Source: Protonemura montana (lineage: Eukaryota > Arthropoda > Insecta > Plecoptera > Nemouridae). Taken from it: a stretch of 64,000 nt of DNA. The notes beneath the pieces are model-generated. The model had not been told where the DNA came from. It saw only the letters and a list, made by a program, of their open reading frames with translations, and did no database searches. Of the stretch, positions 50,363 to 62,900 are shown piece after piece. The stretch spans positions 124,001 through 188,000 of the forward strand of contig CANOQG010000006.1 of NCBI GenBank assembly GCA_947568835.1, in the 5' to 3' direction. The position numbers were made by a program, and so were the translations under genes. Within the stretch, counting starts at the first letter, position 1; every line of letters starts with the position of its first letter.

Positions 50363-53300
50363 ACACAGCCCTAAGTCCTGCACCATGTCCTGCGTCATGA
50401 CCTGATCCATGTCCCTGCCCGATGTCCTGCCACATGTTCTCCCCCATGTCCTGCCCCATGTCCTGACCCGAAAACTTCCCCATGCCCGGTCCGATGTCCT
50501 GCCAAATGTGTCCTTTTGTCTTGCCCAATGTCCTGTACGATGTCCTGTTTGACATCACCGCATCCGAAGTCATCTTCCAGAAAGCCTTGGACTTTCACGC
50601 TCCTCTGACACATAGCTTCCTAATACCCTTATCCTGCTTCCACGTAAGAAGAAAAAATTATGCGAGCTGATCTCTTGATCGCGGCCATCATTTCAACCGG
50701 AGATTAAGCGCATCCTCCTCGGCACAGCTTGACATCAATCTCAACACACGCTTGCCTCATGTCCTGCCCAATAAACTATGTCTTGTCTCATGTCCTGCGC
50801 AATGTCCTGTACCATATGCCCCATATCCTGCCTCTTATTCTGAACCTTGTCCTGCGCCATTTCTTGTTTCATGTCCTGCACCATATCCTGCCTCTTATCC
50901 TGAACCATGTCCTGCGCCATGTCTTGTTTCATGTCCTGCCTCATTTCCTGCCCCATTTCTCTCCATATGTCCTGCCTCATGTACTGCCCCATGTTCCTGC
51001 CCGATGTCCTGCCCCATGTCATGTACCATGTCCTGTCTGACTACCGCATCCGATGTCCTCTACCAGAAAACCTCGTTCCCCACAACTCCGCCTACTCTGA
51101 CACATGGCTTCCAAATCCCCCTATACTGCTCCCCCTTAAGAAGAAAGAATGCCGCCTGCTGATCTCTACATCGCAGCAATCATTTCCACCCCATACCCTG
51201 TCTCATGTACTGCCCAATGTCCTGCCCTATGTTCTGCCCTATGTCCTGCCTTATTTCCTGACTCTTGTCATGTCCTATGTCCTGCCCCATGTTCTGTTCC
51301 ATGTCCTGCCTAATTTCCTGCTCCATGTCTTGTCCAACGTCGTGCACCATAACCTCTGTCCTGATCTATGTCCTGACCCAAGTCCTGCGCCCTGTCCTGT
51401 CCTATGTCCTGCACCATGTTATGGCCCACGTCCTGCCGCATGTCCTGCCCCATGCCCAGACTATGTCCAGTCACTTGTCGGGTCATTTGTCCTGCCCCAT
51501 GTCCTGTCGCATGTCCTGCGCTATGTCCTCCGCAGTCCTCTTCCATAAAGCCGTGGACCCCACTTCACAGCCTCCTCTGACACATGGCTTCATTATCCCC
51601 TTATTCTGTTCCCACATAGGAAGAAAGAATTATGCAAGCTGATATCTACATCACGGCAATAATAATCCTATATCCTGCCCCATGTCCTGTGGCATGTCGT
51701 GAACCATGTCCTGCCCCATTTCCTGTACCATGTCTTGTCTGACATCACCGCATCCGATGTCCTCTAACAGGTAGCCTCGGACCGCACCATTCCGCCCCTC
51801 TGACATATGACTTCCCAATCCCCTAATACTGCTCAAACGTAAGAAGAAAGAATTCCGCCATCTGATATCTACATCGCAGCAATCATTTCCATAATATACC
51901 CTGCCTCATGTACTGCCACAAGTCATATCCTATGTACTGCCCTATGTCCTGCCTTATTTCCTGACTCTTGTCATGTCCTATGTCCTGCCCCATTTTATGC
52001 CCCACGTCCTGCCGCATGTCCTGACCCAAACCCGACTATGTCCAGTCACACGGGTCCTATGTCCTGCCCCATGTCCTGTACCATGTCTTGTCTGACATCA
52101 CCGCATCCGATGTCCTCTAACAGGAAGCCTCGGACCGCACCATTCCGCCTCTCTGACATATGACTTCCCAATCCCCTTATACTGCTCCACCGTAAGAAGA
52201 AAGAATGCCGCCTGCTGATCTCTACATCGCAGCAATCATTTCCACCCCATACCCTGTCTCATGTACTGCCCTATGTCCTGCTTTATTTCCTGACTCTTGT
52301 CATGTCCTATGTCCTGCCCCATGTTCTGTTCCATGTCCTGCCTAGTTTCCTGCCCCATGTCCTGTCCAACGTCCTGCACCATAACCTCTGTCCTGAAATA
52401 TGTAGTGACTTCGGTCCTGCGCTCTGTCCTGTCCTATGTCCTGCCCTATTTTATGCCCCACGTCCTGCCGCATGTCCTGCCCCAAACCCGACTATGTCCA
52501 GTCCCATGTCGGGTCCTATGTCCTGCCCTATATCCTTTTGCATGTCCTGCCTTATGTCCTCCGTAGTTCTCTTCCATAAACTTTTATCCACTTTCCCGCC
52601 ACATCTGACACATGGCTTCTTTATCACTTATCCTATTCCTACGTAAGAAGAATAAATTATGCAAGCTGATCTCTAGATCGCTACCATCGTTTTCACCAAA
52701 AGCCAAACGCATCCTCCTCGTCTCAGTTTGACATCAGTCTTTACACACGCATGATTCATGTCTTGCCCAATGTACCATGTCTTATCTCATGTCTTGCGGA
52801 ATGTCCTGCACCAATGCCTGTCCCATGTCCTGCGCCATGTCTTGTTTCATGTCCTTGTCTATCCTTATGTCCTGTCCCATATCCTGTCCTATGTCCTGCC
52901 CAATGTTATGCCCCACATTCTGCCGCATGTCCTTCCCCATGCCCCGACTATGTCCTGTAACATGTCGGGTCCTACGTCCTGCCCCATGTCCTGTGGCATG
53001 TCGTGAACCATGTCCTCCGAAGTCCTCACTTCGTGGACGCCACGCCGTGGACCCCACTTCGCAGCCTCCTCTGACACATGGCTTCTGTTCCTGTCCCCTT
53101 ATTCTGTTCCCACGTAGGAAGAAAGAATTATGCAAGCTGATATCTACATCACGGCAATCATTTCCACCCTTCCTGCCTCATGACTTGCCATATGTCCATT
53201 CTTATGTCCTGTCCTATGTCCTGCCCAATGTTATGCCCCACATCCTGCCGCATTTCCTTCCCCACGCCACGACTATGTCCAGTCACATGTCGGGTCCTAT

Positions 53301-53368
53301 ATCCTGCCCCATGTCCTGTGGCATGTCGTGAACCATGTCCTGCCCCATTTCCTGTACCATGTCTTGTC
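50363..53368. repeat. Island 3, decayed minisatellite and old complex repeats
   Basis: Copy of 4030-6255, with landmark TGAC starts at 50550, 51038, 51740 and 52093. Differences from island 1 are few (for example near 51647, 51822 and 52024) apart from an extra 780-bp segment. Short open frames here (up to 213 codons at 50907-51548) match those in island 1 and are repeat translations. Confidence 0.87.
52447..53226. other. 780-bp segment present in island 3, absent from island 1
   Basis: A 22-bp direct repeat ending CTATGTCCTGCCC lies at 52425-52446 and 53205-53226. Island 1 has a single copy at 6092-6113 and goes straight from the left flank to the right flank. The segment holds a third copy of the old long module (about 52590-52760: CACATGGCTTC, ACGTAAGAAGAATAAATTAT, CGCATCCTCCTC). 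The simplest reading is deletion from island 1 by recombination between the direct repeats. Confidence 0.85.
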
Positions 53369-55210
53369 TGACATCACCGCATCCGATGTCCTCTAACAGG
53401 AAGCCTCGGACCGCACCATTCCGCCTCTCTGACATAAGACTTCCCAATCCCCTTATACTGCTCAAACGTAAGAAGAAAGAATTCCGCCATCTGATATCTA
53501 CATCGCGGCAATCATTTCCATAATATACCCTGCCTCATGTACTGCCATAAGTCCTGCCCTTTGTTATGCCCTATGCCCTGCCCCATAAACTGTGTTATGT
53601 CCTGACTGACATCACGGCATCTGATGTCCTCATCCCAGAAAGCCGAGGACCGCAATACTCCGCCTTCTGGCTTCAGCCAGTCCTGTCCTGTCCAATGACC
53701 TGTTCCATGTTATGCCCCACATCCTGCCGCATAGCTCCGACTATGTCAAACACATCTTAGGTCTTATGTCCTCCCCCATGTCCTGTCGCATGTCATGCAC
53801 TATGTCCTGCCCCATGTCCTGTACCAAGTCTTGTCTGACATCACCGCATCCGATGTCCTCTACCAGGAAGCCTCGGACCTCACTACTCCGCCTCCTCTGA
53901 CCCATGACTTCCAAATCCCCTTATAGTGCTCCCAAGAAAGAAGAAAGAATGCCGCCTGCTGATCTCTACATCGCGGCAATCATTTCCCACCCATACCCTG
54001 CCTCATGTACTGCCAAAGTCCTGCCCTATGTTATGCCCAATGCCCTGCCCCATGAACTGTACCATGTCCTGACTGACATCACGGCATCTGATGTCCTCAT
54101 CCCAGAAAGCCGAGGACCCCAATACTCCGCCTTCTGCCTTCAGCCAGTCATGTCCTGTACTATGTCCTGCCCCATGTTATGCCCCACATCCTGCCGCATA
54201 TCCTGCCCAATGCCCCGACTATGTCGAACACATCTAACATCTTATGTTCTCCCCCATGTCCTGTCGCATGTCATGCACTATGTCCTGCCCCATGTCCTGT
54301 ATCATGTCTTGTCTGACATCACCGCATCCGATGTCCTCTACCAGGAAGCCTCGGACCGCACTACTCCGCCTCCTCTGACCCATGACTTCCAAATCCCCTT
54401 ATAGTGCTCCCAAGAAAGAAGAAAGAATGCCGCCTGCTGATCTCTACATCGCGGCAATCATTTCCACCCATACCCTGCCTCATGTACTGCCATAAGTCCT
54501 GCCCTATGTTATGCCCTATGCCCTGCCCCATGAACTGTATTATGTCCTGACTGACATCACGGCATCTGATGTCCTCATCCCAGAAAGCCGAGGACCCCAA
54601 TACTCCGCCTTCTGCCTTCAGCCAATCCTGTCCTGTCCTATGTCCTGCCCCATGTTATGCCCTACATCCTGCCGCATAGCTCCGACTATGTCAAACACAT
54701 CTTAGGTCTTATGTCCTCCCCCATGTCCTGTCGCATGTCATGCACTATGTCCTGCCCCATGTCCTGTACCATGTCTTGTCTGACATAACCGCATCCGATG
54801 TCCTCTACCAGGAAGCCTCGGACCGCACTACTCCGCCTCCTCTGACCCATGACTTCCAAATCCCCTTATAGTGCTCCCAAGAAAGAAGAAAGAATGCCGC
54901 CTGCTGATCTACATCGGGGCAATCATTTATACCAATACCCTGCCTCATGTACTGCCATAAGTCCTGCCCTATGTTATGCCCTATGCCCTGCCCCATGAAC
55001 TGTATTATGTCCTGACTGACATCACGGCATCTGATGTCCTCATCCCAGAAAGCCGAGGACCCCAATACTCCGCCTTCTGCCTTCAGCCAATCCTGTCCTG
55101 TCCTATGTCCTGCCGCATGTTATGCCCCACATCCTGCCGCATAGCTCCGACTATGTCAAACACATCTTAGGTCTTATGTCCTCCCCCATGTCCTGCCGCA
55201 TGTCATGCAC
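53369..55210. repeat. Dimeric complex repeat in island 3
   Basis: Matches 6256 to about 7945 at offset 47,113, with type a at 53369, 53836, 54314 and 54781 and type b at 53607, 54074, 54552 and 55017. After about 55060 it no longer follows island 1. The last type-b unit ends like the one at 7439-7650 (GCATAGCTCCGACTATG) and then meets array D at 55211. The CpG-rich tail and the 26-bp repeat are missing. Confidence 0.88.
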
Positions 55211-58200
55211 TATGTCCTGCCCCATGTCCTGCTCCATGACCTGCCCCATGTCCCATGTCCTGCCCCATGTCCTGCCCCATGTCCTGCCCCAAGTCCTGCC
55301 TCATGTCCTGCCCCATGTCCTGCCCCATGTCCTGCCCCATGTCCTGCCCCATGTCCTGCCCTATGTCCTGCCCCATGTCCTGCCCCATGTCCTGCCCTAT
55401 GTCCTGTCCCATGTCCTGTCCCATGTCCTGCCCCATGTCCTGCCCCATGTCCTTCCCTATGTCCTGTCCCATGTCCTGCCCCATGTCCTGCCCCATGTCC
55501 TGCTTCATGTCCTCCCCCTGTCCTGCCTCATGTCCCATGTCCTGCCCCGTGTACTGCCCAATGTCCTGCCCTATGTCCTGCCCTATGTCCTGTCCCATGT
55601 CCTGCCCCATGTCCTGCCCCATGTCCTGCCCCATGTCCTGCCCCATGTCTTTCCCCATGTCCCATGTCCTGCCCCATGTCCTGCCCCATGTCCTGCCCCA
55701 TGTCCTGCCCCATGTCCTGTCCCATGTCCTGCCTCATGTCCTGCCCCATGTCCTGCCCCATAGCCTGGCCTATGTCCTGCCCCATGTCCTGTCCCATGTC
55801 CTGCCCCATGTTTTGCCCCATGTCCTGCCCCATGTCCTGCCCTATGTCCTGTCCCATGTCCTGCCCCATGTCCTGCCCCATGTCCTGTCCCATGTCCTGC
55901 CTCATGTCCTACCCCATGTCCTGCCCTATGTCCTGCCCCATGTCCTGCCCCATGTCCTGCCCCATGTCCTGCCCCATGTCCTGCCCCATGTCCTGTCCCA
56001 TGTCATGTCCCATGTCCTGCTCCATGTCCTGCCCCATGTCCTGCCCCATGTCCTGCCCTATGTCCTGCCCCATGTCCTGCCCCATGTCCTGCCCCATGTC
56101 CTGCCCCATGTCCTGCCCTATGTCCCGCCCCATGTCCTGCCCCATGTCCCATGTCCTGCCCCATGTCCAGCCCCTTGTCCTGTCCCATTTCCTGCCCCAT
56201 GTCCTGCCCCATGTCCTGCCCCATGTCCTGCCCCATGTCCTGCCCCATGTCCTGCCCCATGTCTTGCCCCATGTCCCATGTCCTGCCCCATGTCCTGCCC
56301 CATGTCCTGCCCCATGTCCTGCCCTATGTCCTGTCCCATGTCCTGTCCCATGTCATGTCCCATGTCCTGCTCCATGTCCTGCCCCATGTCCTGCCCCATG
56401 TCCTGCCCTATGTCCTGCCCCATGTCCTGCCCCATGTCCTGCCCCATGTCCTGCTCCATGACCTGCCCCATGTCCCATGTCCTGCCCCATGTCCTGCCCC
56501 ATGTCCTGCCCCAAGTCCTGCCTCATGTCCTGCCCTATGTCCTGCCCCATGTCCTGCCCCATGTCCTGCCCCATGTCCTGCCCTATGTCCTGCCCCATGT
56601 CCTGCCCCATGTCCTGCCCTATGTCCTGTCCCATGTCCTGTCCCATGTCCTGCCCCATGTCCTGCCCCATGTCCTTCCCTATGTCCTGTCCCATGTCCTG
56701 CCCCATGTCCTGCCCCATGTCCTGCTCCATGTCCTCCCCCTGTCCTGCCTCATGTCCCATGTCCTGCCCCATGTCCTGCCCCATGTCCTACCCCATGTCC
56801 TGCCCTATGTCCTGTCTTATGTCCTGCCCCATGTCCTGCCCCATGTCCTGCTCCATGTCCTGCCCCATGTCCTGCTCCATGTCCCATGTCCTGCCCCATG
56901 TCCTGCCCCATGTCCTGTCCCATGTCCTGCCTCATCTCCTGCCCCATGTCCTGCCCCATGTCCTGCCCCATGTCCTGCCCCATGTCCTGTCCCATGTCCT
57001 GCCCCATGTCATGCCCCATGTCCTGCCCCATGTCCTGCCCCATGTCCCATGTCCTGCCCCATGTCCTGCCCTTTGTCCTGTCACATTTCTTGCCCCATGT
57101 CCTGCCCCATGTCCTGCCCCATGTCCTGCCCCATGTCCTGCCCCATGTTCTGCCCCATGTCCTGCCCTATGTCTTGCCCCATGTCCCATGTCCTGCCCCA
57201 TGTCCTGCCCCATGTCCTGCCCCATGTCCTTCCCTATGTCCTGTCCTATGTCCTGCCCCATGTCCTGCCCCATGTCCTGCTCCATGTCCTCCCCCTGTCC
57301 TGCCCCATGTCCCATGTCCTGCCCCATGTCCTGCCCCATGTCCTGCCCCATGTCCTGCCCTATGTCCTGTCCCATGTCCTGCCCCATGTCCTGCCCCATG
57401 TCCTGCCCTATGTCCTGCCCCATGTCTTGCCCCATGTCCCATGTCCTGCCCCATGTCCTGCCCCATGTCCTGCCCCATGTCCTGCCCTATGTCCTGCCCC
57501 ATGTCCTGCCCCATTTTCTGCTCCATGTTCCACCCCATGTCCTGCCCCATGTCCCATGTCATGCCCCATGTCCTGCCCCATGTCCTGCCCCATGTCCTGT
57601 CCCATGTCCTGCTCCATGTCCTGCCCCATGTCTTACCTCATGTCCCATGTCCTGCCTCATGTCCTGCCCCATGTCCCGCCCCATATCCTGCCCATGTCCT
57701 GCCCCATGTCCTGCCCCATGTCCTGTCCCATGTCCTGCCCAATGTCCTGCCCCATGTCCTGCCCCATGTCCTGCCCTATGTCCTGCCCCATGTCCTGCCC
57801 CATGTCCTGCCCCATGTCCTGTCCCATGTCATGTCCCATGTCCTGCTCCATGTCCTGCCCCATGTCCTGCCCCATGTCCTGCCCTATGTCCTGCCCCATG
57901 TCCTGCCCCATGTCCTGCCCCATGTCCTGCCCTATGTCCTGCCCCATGTCCTGCCCCATGTCCCATGTCCTGCCCCATGTCCTGCCCCTTGTCCTGTCCC
58001 ATTTCCTGCCCCATGTCCTACCCCATGTCCTGCCCCATGTCCTGCCCCATGTCCTGCCCCATGTCCTGCCTCATGTCCTGCCCCATGTCTTGCCCCATGT
58101 CCCATGTCCTGCCCCATGTCCTGCCCCATGTCCTGCCCCATGTCCTGCCCTATGTCCTGTCTTATGTCCTGCCCCATGTAATGCCCCATGTCCTGCTCCA

Positions 58201-58740
58201 TGTCCTCCCCCTGTCCTGCCCTATGTCTTATGTCCTGCCCCATGTCCTGCCTCATGTCCTGCCCCATGTCCTTCCCTATGTCCTGTCCCATGTCCTGCCC
58301 CATTTCCTGCCCCATGTCCTGCTCCATGTCCTGCCCCATGTCCTGCCCCATGTCCCGCTCCATGTCCTCCCCCTGTCCTGCCTCATGTCCCATGTCCTGC
58401 CCCATGTCCTGCCCCATGTCCTGCCCCATGTCCTGCCCCATGTCCTGTCCCATGTCCAGCCCCATGTTTTGCCCCATGTCCTATCCAATGTCCTGCCTTA
58501 TGTCCTGCCCCATGTCCTGCCCCATGTCCTGCCCCATGTCCTTCCCTATGTCCTGTCCCATGTCCTGCCCCATGTCCTGCCCCATGTCCTGCCCCATGTC
58601 TTGCCCCATGTCCCATGTCCTGCCCCATGTCCTGCCCCATGTCCTGCCCCATGTCCTGCCCTATGTCCTGTCCCATGTCCTGTCCCATGTCATGTCCCAT
58701 GTCCTGCTCCATGTCCTGCCCCATGTCCTGCCCCATGTCC
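55211..58740. repeat. 12-bp minisatellite array D
   Basis: About 3.5 kb, roughly 290 units. It opens with a run containing ATGACCTGCCCC (55238 and 56460) and AAGTCCTGCCTC that matches interior sites of array C, so the island joins what was an internal array position. It carries TGTCTTATG (about 56815) and a TAG-bearing ATAGCCTGG ending at 55763. It ends where TGCCGCATATCC of island 4 begins. Confidence 0.95.
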
Positions 58741-59294
58741 TGCCGCATATCCTGCCCAATGCCCCGACTATGTCGAACACATCTAACATCTTATGTTCTC
58801 CCCCATATACTGTCGCATGTCATGCACTATGTCCTGCCCCATGTCCTATATCATGTCTTGTCTGACATCACCGCATCCGATGTCCTCTACCAGGAAGCCT
58901 CGGACCGCACTACTCCGCCTCCTCTGACCCATGACTTCCAAATCCCCTTATAGTGCTCCCAAGAAAGAAGAAAGAATGCCGCCTGCTGATCTCTACATCG
59001 CGGCAATCATTTCCACCCATACCCTGCCTCATGTACTGCCATAAGTCCTGCCCTATGTTATGCCCTATGCCCTGCCCCATGAACTGTATTATGTCCTGAC
59101 TGACATCACGGCATCTGATGTCCTCATCCCAGAAAGCCGAGGACCCCAATACTCCGCCTTCTGCCTTCAGCCAATCCTGTCCTGTCCTATGTCCTGCCGC
59201 ATGTTATGCCCCACATCCTGCCGCATAGCTCCGACTATGTCAAACACATCTTAGGTCTTATGTCCTCCCCCATGTCCTGCCGCATGTCATGCAC
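58741..59294. other. Island 4: short chimeric piece of the dimeric repeat
   Basis: One type-a unit (58863) and one type-b unit (59101). The left part matches island 3 at offset 4,549 (54361 with 58910) and the right part at offset 4,084 (55122 with 59206). The 465-bp change means one dimer was lost. Two sites differ from island 3 near 58806 and 58848. The edge with array E is identical to that of island 3 with array D. No gene. Confidence 0.88.
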
Positions 59295-59939
59295 TATGTC
59301 CTGCCCCATGTCCTGCTCCATGACCTGCCCCATGTCCCATGTCCTGCCCCATGTCCTGCCCCATGTCCTGCCCCAAGTCCTGCCTCATGTCCTGCCCCAT
59401 GTCCTGCCCCATGTCCTGCCCCATGTCCTGCCCCATGTCCTGCCCTATGTCCTGCCCCATGTCCTGCCCCATGTCCTGCCATATGTCCTGTCCCATGTCC
59501 TGTCCCATGTCCTGCCCCATGTCCTGCCCCATGTCCTTCCCTATGTCCTGTCCCATGTCCTGCCCCATGTCCTGCCCCATGTCCTGCTTCATGTCCTCCC
59601 CCTGTCCTGCCTCATGTCCCATGTCCTGCCCCGTGTACTGCCCAATGTCCTGCCCTATGTCCTGCCCTATGTCCTGTCCCATGTCCTGCCCCATGTCCTG
59701 CCCCATGTCCTGCCCCATGTCCTGCCCCATGTCTTTCCCCATGTCCCATGTCCTGCCCCATGTCCTGCCCCATGTCCTGCCCCATGTCCTGCCCCATGTC
59801 CTGTCCCATGTCCTGCCTCATGTCCTGCCCCATGTCCTGCCCCATAGCCTGGCCTATGTCCTGCCCCATGTCCTGTCCCATGTCCTGCCCCATGTTTTGC
59901 CCCATGTCCTGCCCCATGTCCTGCCCTATGTCCTGTCCC

Positions 59940-62900
59940 ATGTCCTGCCCCATGTCCTGCCCCATGTCCTGTCCCATGTCCTGCCTCATGTCCTACCCCA
60001 TGTCCTGCCCTATGTCCTGCCCCATGTCCTGCCCCATGTCCTGCCCCATGTCCTGCCCCATGTCCTGCCCCATGTCCTGTCCCATGTCATGTCCCATGTC
60101 CTGCTCCATGTCCTGCCCCATGTCCTGCCCCATGTCCTGCCCTATGTCCTGCCCCATGTCCTGCCCCATGTCCTGCCCCATGTCCTGCCCCATGTCCTGC
60201 CCTATGTCCCGCCCCATGTCCTGCCCCATGTCCCATGTCCTGCCCCATGTCCAGCCCCTTGTCCTGTCCCATTTCCTGCCCCATGTCCTGCCCCATGTCC
60301 TGCCCCATGTCCTGCCCCATGTCCTGCCCCATGTCCTGCCCCATGTCTTGCCCCATGTCCCATGTCCTGCCCCATGTCCTGCCCCATGTCCTGCCCCATG
60401 TCCTGCCCTATGTCCTGTCCCATGTCCTGTCCCATGTCATGTCCCATGTCCTGCTCCATGTCCTGCCCCATGTCCTGCCCCATGTCCTGCCCTATGTCCT
60501 GCCCCATGTCCTGCCCCATGTCCTGCCCCATGTCCTGCTCCATGACCTGCCCCATGTCCCATGTCCTGCCCCATGTCCTGCCCCATGTCCTGCCCCAAGT
60601 CCTGCCTCATGTCCTGCCCTATGTCCTGTCCCATGTCCTGTCCCATGTCCTGCCCCATGTCCTGCCCCATGTCCTGCCCCATGTCTTTCCCCATGTCCCA
60701 TGTCCTGCCCCATGTCCTGCCCCATGTCCTGCCCCATGTCCTGCCCCATGTCCTGCTCCATGTCCTCCCCCTGTCCTGCCTCATGTCCCATGTCCTGCCC
60801 CGTGTCCTGCCCAATGTCCTGCCCCATGTCCTGCCCTATGTCCTGTCCCATGTCCTGCCCCATGTCCTGCCCCATGTCCTGCCCCATGTCCGGCCCCATG
60901 TCTTTCCCCATGTCCCATGTCCTGCCCCATGTCCTGCCCCATGTCCTGCCCCATGTCCTGCCCCATGTCCTGTCCCATGTCCTGCCTCATGTCCTGCCCC
61001 ATGTCCTGCCCCATAGCCTGGCCTATGTCCTGCCCCATGTCCTGTCCCATGTCCTGCCCCATGTCCTGCCCCATGTCCTGCCCCATGTCCTGCCCCATGT
61101 CCTGCCCCATGTCCTGTCCCATGTCATGTCCCATGTCCTGCTCCATGTCCTGCCCCATGTCCTGCCCCATGTCCTGCCCTATGTCCTGCCCCATGTCCTG
61201 CCCCATGTCCTGCCCCATGTCCTGCCCCATGTCCTGCCCTATGTCCTGCCCCATGTCCTGCCCCATGTCTTGCCCCATGTCCCATGTCCTGCCCCATGTC
61301 CTGCCCCATGTCCTACCCCATGTCCTGCCCTATGTCCTGTCTTATGTCCTGCCCCATGTCCTGCCTCATGTCCTGCTCCATGTCCTGCCCCATGTCCTGC
61401 TCCATGTCCCATGTCCTGCCCCATGTCCTGCCCCATGTCCTGTCCCATGTCCTGCCTCATCTCCTGCCCCATGTCCTGCCCCATGTCCTGCCCCATGTCC
61501 TGCCCCATGTCCTGTCCCATGTCCTGCCCCATGTCATGCCCCATGTCCTGCCCCATGTCCTGCCCCATGTCCCATGTCCTGCCCCATGTCCTGCCCTTTG
61601 TCCTGTCCCATGTCCTGCTCCATGTCCTGCCCCATGTCCTGCTCCATGTCCCATGTCCTGCCCCATGTCCTGCCCCATGTCCTGTCCCATGTCCTGCCTC
61701 ATCTCCTGCCCCATGTCCTGCCCCATGTCCTGCCCCATGTCCTGCCCCATGTCCTGTCCCATGTCCTGCCCCATGTCATGCCCCATGTCCTGCCCCATGT
61801 CCTGCCCCATGTCCCATGTCCTGCCCCATGTCCTGCCCTTTGTCCTGTCCCATGTCCTGCCCCATGTCCTGCCCCATGTCCTGTCCCATGTCCTGCCTCA
61901 TGTCCTACCCCATGTCCTGCCCTATGTCCTGCCCCATGTCCTGCCCCATGTCCTGCCCCATGTCCTGCCCCATGTCCTGCCCCATGTCCTGTCCCATGTC
62001 ATGTCCCATGTCCTGCTCCATGTCCTGCCCCATGTCCTGCCCCATGTCCTGCCCTATGTCCTGCCCCATGTCCTGCCCCATGTCCTGCCCCATGTCCTGC
62101 CCCATGTCCTGCCCTATGTCCCGCCCCATGTCCTGCCCCATGTCCCATGTCCTGCCCCATGTCCAGCCCCTTGTCCTGTCCCATTTCCTGCCCCATGTCC
62201 TGCCCCATGTCCTGCCCCATGTCCTGCCCCATGTCCTGCCCCATGTCCTGCCCCATGTCTTGCCCCATGTCCCATGTCCTGCCCCATGTCCTGCCCCATG
62301 TCCTGCCCCATGTCCTGCCCTATGTCCTGTCCCATGTCCTGTCCCATGTCATGTCCCATGTCCTGCTCCATGTCCTGCCCCATGTCCTGCCCCATGTCCT
62401 GCCCTATGTCCTGCCCCATGTCCTGCCCCATGTCCTGCCCCATGTCCTGCTCCATGACCTGCCCCATGTCCCATGTCCTGCCCCATGTCCTGCCCCATGT
62501 CCTGCCCCAAGTCCTGCCTCATGTCCTGCCCTATGTCCTGTCCCATGTCCTGTCCCATGTCCTGCCCCATGTCCTGCCCCATGTCCTGCCCCATGTCTTT
62601 CCCCATGTCCCATGTCCTGCCCCATGTCCTGCCCCATGTCCTGCCCCATGTCCTGCCCCATGTCCTGCTCCATGTCCTCCCCCTGTCCTGCCTCATGTCC
62701 CATGTCCTGCCCCGTGTCCTGCCCAATGTCCTGCCCCATGTCCTGCCCTATGTCCTGTCCCATGTCCTGCCCCATGTCCTGCCCCATGTCCTGCCCCATG
62801 TCCGGCCCCATGTCTTTCCCCATGTCCCATGTCCTGCCCCATGTCCTGCCCCATGTCCTGCCCCATGTCCTGCCCCATGTCCTGTCCCATGTCCTGCCTC

